A DNA stretch of 64,000 nt from Corynebacterium minutissimum. GTDB lineage: Bacteria; Actinomycetota; Actinomycetes; Mycobacteriales; Mycobacteriaceae. The stretch lies in assembly GCF_000805675.1 (NCBI RefSeq), contig NZ_JSEF01000006.1:339232-403231 (forward strand). The letters are read 5' to 3'. Positions within the stretch are counted from its first letter, which is position 1, and each line of letters starts with the position of its first letter. Shown one piece after another: positions 60,552-64,000 of this stretch. A program made the translations under genes and the position numbers. The notes below the pieces were generated by a model. It saw nothing but the letters and a program-made list of their open reading frames with translations, searched no databases and was not told where the DNA came from.

Positions 60552-61562
60552 GTGAAGACCGTGACGGTGCGGATGGGCACACAAGATGATCGTGGGCGCA
60601 TGCCCACGCGCAGCTCTCGTGGACCCGTTGTCACATGGACGCTGGGCCTCGGTGTGCTCGGCGTAGTTGCCCTCCTCACCCTGTCCCTCATGGTGGGGGA
60701 GTACAGCATCCTTGATAATGAGGATGGCTGGACCATGTTCTTCACTACGCGCGTGCCGCGCACGATTGCTCTCGTCCTAGCCGGTGCGGCCATGGCGATG
60801 AGTGGGTTGGTGATGCAGCTGCTGACCCAGAACCGCTTCGTAGAACCCACGACCACAGGTACCACTGAGTGGGCCGGACTGGGCCTGCTCTTTTCCCTCA
60901 TTCTTTTCCCGCATGCATCGGTGTTGGTGAAGATGCTCATCTCCGTGGCCTTCGCGTTTGCGGGGACTATGGTCTTCTTCGCTTTCCTGCGCCGAGTCGC
61001 ACTGCGCTCCTCGCTCATTGTGCCCATCATCGGCATCATGCTCGGCGCCGTTGTGTCCGCAGTGTCCTCCTATGTAGCGTTGCGCACGGACACGTTGCAG
61101 CAGCTCGGCATCTGGTTCATGGGTTCCTTTACCTCCGTCTATGAGGGACAGTATGAGGTCTTGTGGGTCGTGTTACTCGTCCTCGTCGCGGTATACAGCT
61201 ACGCAGACAAGCTCACCGTCGCTGGTCTTGGCGAGGATATCGCCACCAACATTGGCTTGAACTACCAGCGGATGATTCTGTTGGGTACGGGTCTTATTGC
61301 GGTGGCGACTGGCGTGGTCACCGTCGTCGTGGGCGCGCTGCCCTTCCTGGGACTGATCGTTCCGAACATGGTGAGCATGCTGCGCGGCGATGACCTGCGC
61401 TCCAACCTGCCGTGGGTATGCCTGCTGGGTATTGCTACCGTAACGCTCTGTGACATCCTCGGCCGCGTTATCATTGCTCCGTTTGAGATGCCCGTCTCCG
61501 TCATGCTTGGCGTCGTCGGTGCCATCGTCTTTGTCGTTCTGATTGTGAGGTCAACCAAGTGA
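60552..61562 (+). CDS. Siderophore ABC permease 1 (FecCD family)
   Basis: Protein of 336 aa with 9-10 helices and the FecCD signatures: VPRTIALVLAGAAMAMSGLVMQLLTQNRFVEP (shortened here), LGEDIATNIGLNY (cytoplasmic coupling helix) and GALPFLGLIVPNMV. GTG start with AAAGGAG. Its stop overlaps the next GTG by 3 nt. Confidence 0.9.
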   Translation: MKTVTVRMGTQDDRGRMPTRSSRGPVVTWTLGLGVLGVVALLTLSLMVGEYSILDNEDGWTMFFTTRVPRTIALVLAGAAMAMSGLVMQLLTQNRFVEPTTTGTTEWAGLGLLFSLILFPHASVLVKMLISVAFAFAGTMVFFAFLRRVALRSSLIVPIIGIMLGAVVSAVSSYVALRTDTLQQLGIWFMGSFTSVYEGQYEVLWVVLLVLVAVYSYADKLTVAGLGEDIATNIGLNYQRMILLGTGLIAVATGVVTVVVGALPFLGLIVPNMVSMLRGDDLRSNLPWVCLLGIATVTLCDILGRVIIAPFEMPVSVMLGVVGAIVFVVLIVRSTK

Positions 61563-62617
61563 GTGTGCGTATCTCCGTTCCAGCAACGACTGCTCAGCCA
61601 CAGGTGGATCACTCGCGCCGCAGCGTGGGCAGCTTCCAGTCCGCTGCCGCTGCGCGCAAGTACTGGATTATCCTCGGCGCCCTCATCGCCGCGGGCCTCA
61701 TCTTCGCTTTCGGCCTGTTGGCCTACGACAATCCCATGGATTTTGGGACCCGGAAGTGGTGGCTCATTGCACGCCGCCGCGCTGATGCAGTGACCGCGAT
61801 GGCGATTGTTGCGGTGTGCCAGGCGGTGGCCACCGTGGCGTTCCATACCGTGACCAATAACCGCATCTTGACGCCCTCCATCATGGGCTTTGAGTCCCTC
61901 TACGTGGCGATTAATACTGCCACTATCTTCTTCCTAGGTGCCGCTGGCCTGACGCAATCCCGCAACGTGGGTATGTTCCTTGTTCAGCTGGTGCTCATGG
62001 TGGGATTGTCGCTGATTCTGTATTCTTGGCTGCTCACCAGCCGCCGCAACAATATGCATGCGATGCTGCTGGTGGGCATCATCATCGGCGGTGGCTTGGG
62101 CTCGTTGTCTACCTTTATGCAGCGTATGCTCACGCCGAGTGAGTTCGACGTGCTTACCGCGCGCCTTTTCGGCTCAGTCAATAACGCCGAAACCGAGTAC
62201 TATCCCATTGCCATTCCGCTCGTTATTGCGGTTGCGGCGTTGATGTTCTTTAACTCGCGCCGTCTCAACGTGCTGGCGCTAGGCCGTGATGCCGCTACCA
62301 ACCTTGGTGTTAATCACAAGGTTAATGCTATCTACACGTTGATTTTGGTCTCCATCCTCATGGCCACGACCACAGCCCTTGTGGGCCCCATGACCTTCCT
62401 GGGCTTCCTCGTGGCCACCTTGGCCTACCAGGCAGCGGAGACGTACGACCACCGCTATCTCTTCCCGATGGCCATGGCCACCGCCTTTGCCGTGCTTACC
62501 TGCGCCTACTTCCTCATGCAGCACGTCTTCTATGCCCAGGGCGTGGTGTCCATCATCATTGAGCTGGTGGGGGGCAGCGTCTTCCTCTTTGTCATTCTGC
62601 GAAAGGGCAAGCTGTGA
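61559..62617 (+). CDS. Siderophore ABC permease 2 (FecCD family)
   Basis: Protein of 352 aa, second half of the permease pair, with LALGRDAATNLGVNH coupling segment and GPMTFLGFLVATLAYQ. The N terminus is polar (about 40 residues). Overlaps both neighbouring genes by 4 nt. Confidence 0.9.
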   Translation: MSVRISVPATTAQPQVDHSRRSVGSFQSAAAARKYWIILGALIAAGLIFAFGLLAYDNPMDFGTRKWWLIARRRADAVTAMAIVAVCQAVATVAFHTVTNNRILTPSIMGFESLYVAINTATIFFLGAAGLTQSRNVGMFLVQLVLMVGLSLILYSWLLTSRRNNMHAMLLVGIIIGGGLGSLSTFMQRMLTPSEFDVLTARLFGSVNNAETEYYPIAIPLVIAVAALMFFNSRRLNVLALGRDAATNLGVNHKVNAIYTLILVSILMATTTALVGPMTFLGFLVATLAYQAAETYDHRYLFPMAMATAFAVLTCAYFLMQHVFYAQGVVSIIIELVGGSVFLFVILRKGKL

Positions 62618-63369
62618 TCAAGCTTTCCAAGGTCTCTAAGGCCTATTCCGGCGAGACCACCATTGGCCCCGTCGATCTGGAAATTCCCACCGGAGGTATC
62701 ACCGCTCTTATTGGGCCGAACGGTGCGGGCAAGTCCACGATGCTCACCATGATTGGCAGGCTTCTCGACGCCGACGAGGGCACCATTGAGGTCGCCGGTT
62801 ACGACGTCTCCTCCACAAAGTCTGAAGATTTGGCCAAGATCCTGTCTATCCTGCGCCAAGAGAATCACTTCATTACCAAGCTCACCGTGCGCCAGCTCGT
62901 CAGCTTCGGACGCTTTCCCTATTCAAAAGGCCGCCTGACCGCCGAGGACGAAGACATAGTCTCGCGCTACATTGACTTCTTCCATTTGCGCGAACTGGAA
63001 AACCGCTACCTCGATGAGCTGTCCGGTGGGCAGCGTCAGCGCGCATACGTGGCAATGGTGCTGTGTCAGGAGACGGACTACGTGCTTCTCGACGAACCCC
63101 TCAACAACCTCGACATCTCCCATTCCGTCGAGATGATGAAACATCTACGCAGGGCCGCCAAGGAATTTGGCCGCACCATCATCATTGTTTTGCACGACAT
63201 CAACTTCGCTGCACGCTACGCCGACTACATTTGTGCCGCGAAGGATGGCAACATCGTGGCCTTCGGCGGGCCAGATGAGATTATGCGGGATGACATCCTC
63301 ACCCCGATCTTCGAAACGCCTATCACAGTGATCGATGGTCCGGATGGGCTTTTAGCCTGTTACCACTAG
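62614..63369 (+). CDS. Siderophore ABC ATPase
   Basis: Protein of 251 aa. Walker A GPNGAGKST (about 33-41), Q-loop LRQENHF, signature LSGGQRQRAYVAMVL, Walker B YVLLDEPLNNLD and HDINFAARYAD. FecE/FepC-type ATPase of the importer. The operon ends with a hairpin at 63385-63426. Confidence 0.92.
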   Translation: MIKLSKVSKAYSGETTIGPVDLEIPTGGITALIGPNGAGKSTMLTMIGRLLDADEGTIEVAGYDVSSTKSEDLAKILSILRQENHFITKLTVRQLVSFGRFPYSKGRLTAEDEDIVSRYIDFFHLRELENRYLDELSGGQRQRAYVAMVLCQETDYVLLDEPLNNLDISHSVEMMKHLRRAAKEFGRTIIIVLHDINFAARYADYICAAKDGNIVAFGGPDEIMRDDILTPIFETPITVIDGPDGLLACYH

Positions 63370-63384
63370 AAAGTCCGAAAACTC

Positions 63385-63434
63385 ATCGCCTGGAGTGCTG
63401 TTAAAAATGAGTACTAGCCAGGCGATTTGTTGTT
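63385..63434 (+). terminator. Terminator of the siderophore operon
   Basis: ATCGCCTGG (63385-63393) pairs with CCAGGCGAT (63418-63426), followed by TTGTTGTTT. Confidence 0.75.
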
Positions 63435-63951
63435 TGTTGGGGGTGTGCGTATATTTATCGGGGTCGCCGCGAGGTAGCCGTTTGGTTAACTGGTGGTAGA
63501 TGTTTGAGCAATGTTTGTTCGGCGGGTTTGACTTTGGTTGGGCTTGTTGGGTAATGTTGTTCGAGCCGCTTGCGAGAGGTTAACGTTTGGTTAATTTTCT
63601 TGTGGTGTGCGGATGATGTGTGAGAACTCAATAGTGTGCCAATGTACTTTTTTGTGTTGGTTGATTGTAATCATTGTTGGCCGTGATGCGTTGTATGTGT
63701 GTTGTGGTTGGTGTATGCCGGATGGCGCTTTTTTCAAGCGGCGTCATTGTAAACATTTTAAGTTGTTTGGGCGTATTGATTATTTTCTTCTGACTAGGCC
63801 AATCTCCTTTTTGTGCCCCGTCGGGTTGGGGGTTGGTTGAAGTTTATTTTCTTTATGTAATTTTTGGATAGCCAGTTCAGGCGATGCTGCTGTTGGTGGT
63901 GTTGTTTGTTGTGGTTTGTCTTTTTTGTCTAGGTTTGGGCTTTTCACGGCC
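63435..63951 (+). promoter_or_regulatory. rrn promoter and leader region
   Basis: T- and G-rich, no gene. TTGACT (63528-63533) and TAATGT (63552-63557), 18 bp apart, form a likely rRNA promoter. GTGAGAACTCAATAGTGTG (about 63620-63638) resembles the actinobacterial leader sequence preceding 16S rRNA, linked to antitermination and processing. The 5' part 63435-63527 holds nothing obvious. Confidence 0.65.
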
Positions 63952-64000
63952 TTTTTTGTGGAGAGTTTGATCCTGGCTCAGGACGAACGCTGGCGGCGTG
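63952..64000 (+). rRNA. 16S rRNA, 5' end (runs off the window)
   Basis: GAGAGTTTGATCCTGGCTCA followed by GGACGAACGCTGGCGGCGTG is the conserved start of bacterial 16S rRNA. The exact 5' end is uncertain by a few bases; TTTTTTGTG just before it belongs to the mature end in related species. Confidence 0.93.

Noticed and set aside
63607..63840. 77-aa frame in the rrn leader
   Set aside because: Cys/Phe-rich translation of T/G-rich leader DNA between the rRNA promoter and 16S.

Overview
The window looks like a piece of a Corynebacterium chromosome. Evidence: a SigH/RshA/WhiB locus, a long block syntenic with the mycobacterial Rv3193c-Rv3212 region (RhlE, DUF3107, DUF3152, AdnA-AdnB, Trk-type K+ channel, NudC, UvrD2, Lon-like PDZ protease, UPF0182), a HisN/IMPase/PrfB/FtsEX/SmpB/tmRNA block, a tmRNA tag reading AEKNSQRDYALAA, and many leaderless genes that start about 7 nt after a TANNNT hexamer. 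The species cannot be fixed from the sequence alone.

Layout. 1-5.2 kb: the 5' end of aroA, an SRAP protein, YbaK, sigH-rshA, the 24-residue ribosomal protein bL37 and a WhiB regulator, a small membrane protein and an Rv3212-like membrane beta-propeller. 5.2-27.5 kb: RhlE, DUF3107, a metzincin-like DUF3152 protein, the AdnAB end-resection helicase-nuclease, a K+ channel, a shortened NudC, UvrD2, an orphan thiazole/oxazole-cyclase-like protein, a YgjP-type metalloprotease, a zicin-family protein that has lost its HExxH, a Lon-like protease, a lipoprotein, a PPA1309-family protein and a large UPF0182 membrane protein.

27.6-35.5 kb: an integrative element inserted in the initiator tRNA gene. A 48-bp direct repeat (45/48 identical) consisting of the 3' part of tRNA-fMet marks both ends, 7,751 bp apart. 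Inside are a LURP-one-type gene with no start codon, a three-gene iron-type ABC importer, a tRNA-Glu copy lacking its D-arm, an excisionase, a roughly 1-kb non-coding segment packed with GTTTCGTAA inverted repeats and an 89-nt-period direct repeat, a coiled-coil protein and a tyrosine integrase. This is the most unusual part of the window.

35.7-47.4 kb: surface and envelope functions (metallophosphoesterase on a threonine-rich stalk, Tat-exported PhoD, von Willebrand A protein, lipoproteins, a trypsin-like protease) plus DUF1990, DUF418 and a degenerate Nudix protein. 47.5-54.7 kb: hisN, a second inositol-monophosphatase-like gene, prfB, ftsE-ftsX, smpB, a DUF488 gene cut by an in-frame amber codon, a serine-type permease and ssrA (tmRNA). 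SmpB and tmRNA are near neighbours and form the trans-translation system. 54.7-64 kb: a lipoprotein, a DJ-1/PfpI protein, an AbgT transporter with an M20 amidohydrolase, a DtxR-type iron-box region and a four-gene siderophore ABC importer, then an rrn leader and the first bases of a 16S rRNA gene.
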